Origin: Saccharothrix saharensis
Lineage (GTDB): Bacteria > Actinomycetota > Actinomycetes > Mycobacteriales > Pseudonocardiaceae
Assembly: GCF_006716745.1 (NCBI RefSeq)
Contig: NZ_VFPP01000001.1
Location: 3,720,001-3,784,000, forward strand
Reading direction: 5' to 3'
Length of the DNA stretch: 64,000 nucleotides
A program made the translations under genes and the position numbers. Position 1 is the stretch's first letter. Each line of letters opens with the position of its first letter. Below are positions 63,146 to 64,000 of this stretch, piece after piece. The notes below the pieces were generated by a model. That model was not told the DNA's origin and searched no databases. It saw only the letters and a program-made list of their open reading frames with translations.

Positions 63146-63883
63146 TCACACCAGCGGCAGGCTCCGGTGGATCGTCAGCTCACCGGCCGCCAGGCGCACG
63201 AATCGTTCGGCAAACGGTTGCCACACCTCCCGGATGTCCTCGTGCCCCTCGGCCAGCCGGACCGGGTCGAGCACCCCCGGACGCACACCTTCCACGGCCT
63301 CTGGGTACCCCGCCGCCCAACCCAGAACCACTTCCGGCGTGGTCTCGATGTGGAACTGCACGCCGTAGGCGCGATCACCCACCCGGAACGCCTGGTTGGC
63401 GCACTTCGGGGACGACGCGAGCAGCACCGCGGTCGGCGGCAGGAACCCGACCTCGTCCTCGTGGAACTGGAGCACGTCCGGCGTCCACGGCAGGTCGTTG
63501 AACAACGGGTCGCCGCTCGCCGCGTCCCGCTTGGCGACCAGCTGCACGCCGATCTCGGGCCCCTGCGGGCTGCGCCGCACCTGCCCGCCGGTGGCCACGG
63601 CGAGCAGTTGCGCGCCGAGGCAGACGGCCAGCAGCGGCACGTTCTTCGACACGGCGTGCGACAGGAGCTTGCGCACATCGGCCAGCCACGGGTGCACGGC
63701 GTCGTCCAACGCCCCCATGGCACCGCCCAGGCACACCACGCCCTGGTAGCCGTCCAGCGTGTCGGGGACCGGGTCCTCGTAGGGCTTCACCACGTCCAGC
63801 ACCGCCCCGGCGGCGGTCAGCCACTCGCCGAGGCGGGCGGGCGGGTCGTCGGCATCGGGCTGCAGCACGAGCAAGCGCGTCAC
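63146..63883 (-). CDS. Class I glutamine amidotransferase-like protein
   Basis: A 245-residue GATase1 protein: oxyanion VVCLGGAMGALDD, nucleophile Cys in LLAVCLGAQLLAVATGG, and His-Glu in YGVQFHIETTPEVV. No synthetase domain is attached, so it is a stand-alone amidotransferase or hydrolase, like the gamma-glutamyl-peptide hydrolases. ATG 63883 is the start. Confidence 0.93.
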   Translation of the reverse strand: MTRLLVLQPDADDPPARLGEWLTAAGAVLDVVKPYEDPVPDTLDGYQGVVCLGGAMGALDDAVHPWLADVRKLLSHAVSKNVPLLAVCLGAQLLAVATGGQVRRSPQGPEIGVQLVAKRDAASGDPLFNDLPWTPDVLQFHEDEVGFLPPTAVLLASSPKCANQAFRVGDRAYGVQFHIETTPEVVLGWAAGYPEAVEGVRPGVLDPVRLAEGHEDIREVWQPFAERFVRLAAGELTIHRSLPLV

Positions 63884-63897
63884 CCGTCCGAGGGTAG

Positions 63898-64000
63898 TCA
63901 GCAGTCGCAGGCGATCCCGTGCGGGTTCACGTGTGCGCCCGCGGCCACCGTCCCACCCTCCACGGGGTAGCCGGACGCGTGCCAGGTCGTGATGCCACCG
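63898..64000 (-). CDS. Rhodanese-like protein, C-terminal part
   Basis: The minus strand reads GGITTWHASGYPVEGGTVAA and ends ...GIACDC, stop at 63898. GGI-x-x-W-x-x-x-G-Y-P-V is the usual end of a rhodanese domain. The rest of the gene lies beyond the window. Confidence 0.7.
   Translation of the reverse strand, partial: GGITTWHASGYPVEGGTVAAGAHVNPHGIACDC

Overview
The window is high-GC actinobacterial chromosome, most likely from the Pseudonocardiales (Saccharothrix, Actinosynnema or Lentzea type). The basis is: frequent GTG and TTG starts, a four-cysteine WhiB with an AT-hook, UvrD2 with a C-terminal HRDC domain, GlnE, a UPF0182 membrane protein, DUF4191 and PPA1309 family proteins, and gene order that matches what I recall of mycobacteria. 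The genus is an inference; no 16S gene is present.

Layout. Positions 1-13450 are accessory: an HNH-domain protein, a sensor kinase/LuxR regulator pair, two tandem paralogous secreted serine hydrolases, a WXG100/EspC-like plus polymorphic-toxin cluster with a lipoprotein and a frameshifted membrane protein, and a three-gene operon ending in an NB-ARC/TPR ATPase. Positions 13700-16520 are mobile: a 424-bp internally deleted IS630-type element and a complete 2177-bp IS21-family element that splits a small membrane-protein gene with a 5-bp target duplication. Positions 17000-26480 hold tRNA-Ala, a DsbA-like protein, an MFS exporter, a GNAT protein, a family 2 glycosyltransferase, helicase HrpB, two PadR-type regulators and an unrecognised membrane-protein pair.

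Positions 26590-33800 are core: tmRNA (ssrA), a second kinase/regulator pair built like the first, an amidohydrolase, then smpB, ftsX, ftsE and prfB on the minus strand. SmpB and tmRNA, the two partners of trans-translation, lie 3 kb apart. Positions 34400-51400 carry two identical initiator tRNAs and a block that resembles the mycobacterial Rv3193c-Rv3198c neighbourhood (from memory): UPF0182, PDZ protease, zincin-like protein, PqqD/ThiF-like protein, ABC1 kinase, whiB7, uvrD2. Positions 51400-63900 cover nitrogen and phosphate: glnA with a candidate GlnR site, its adenylyltransferase glnE, and a Pit phosphate transporter behind a four-unit PHO-box-like array. A second NB-ARC/TPR gene with recently duplicated repeats sits between glnA and glnE. 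The window ends inside a rhodanese-like gene.

Starts were chosen from Shine-Dalgarno spacing, overlap with the preceding gene and paralogue comparison. Family names are from recognised motifs and memory, not database searches.
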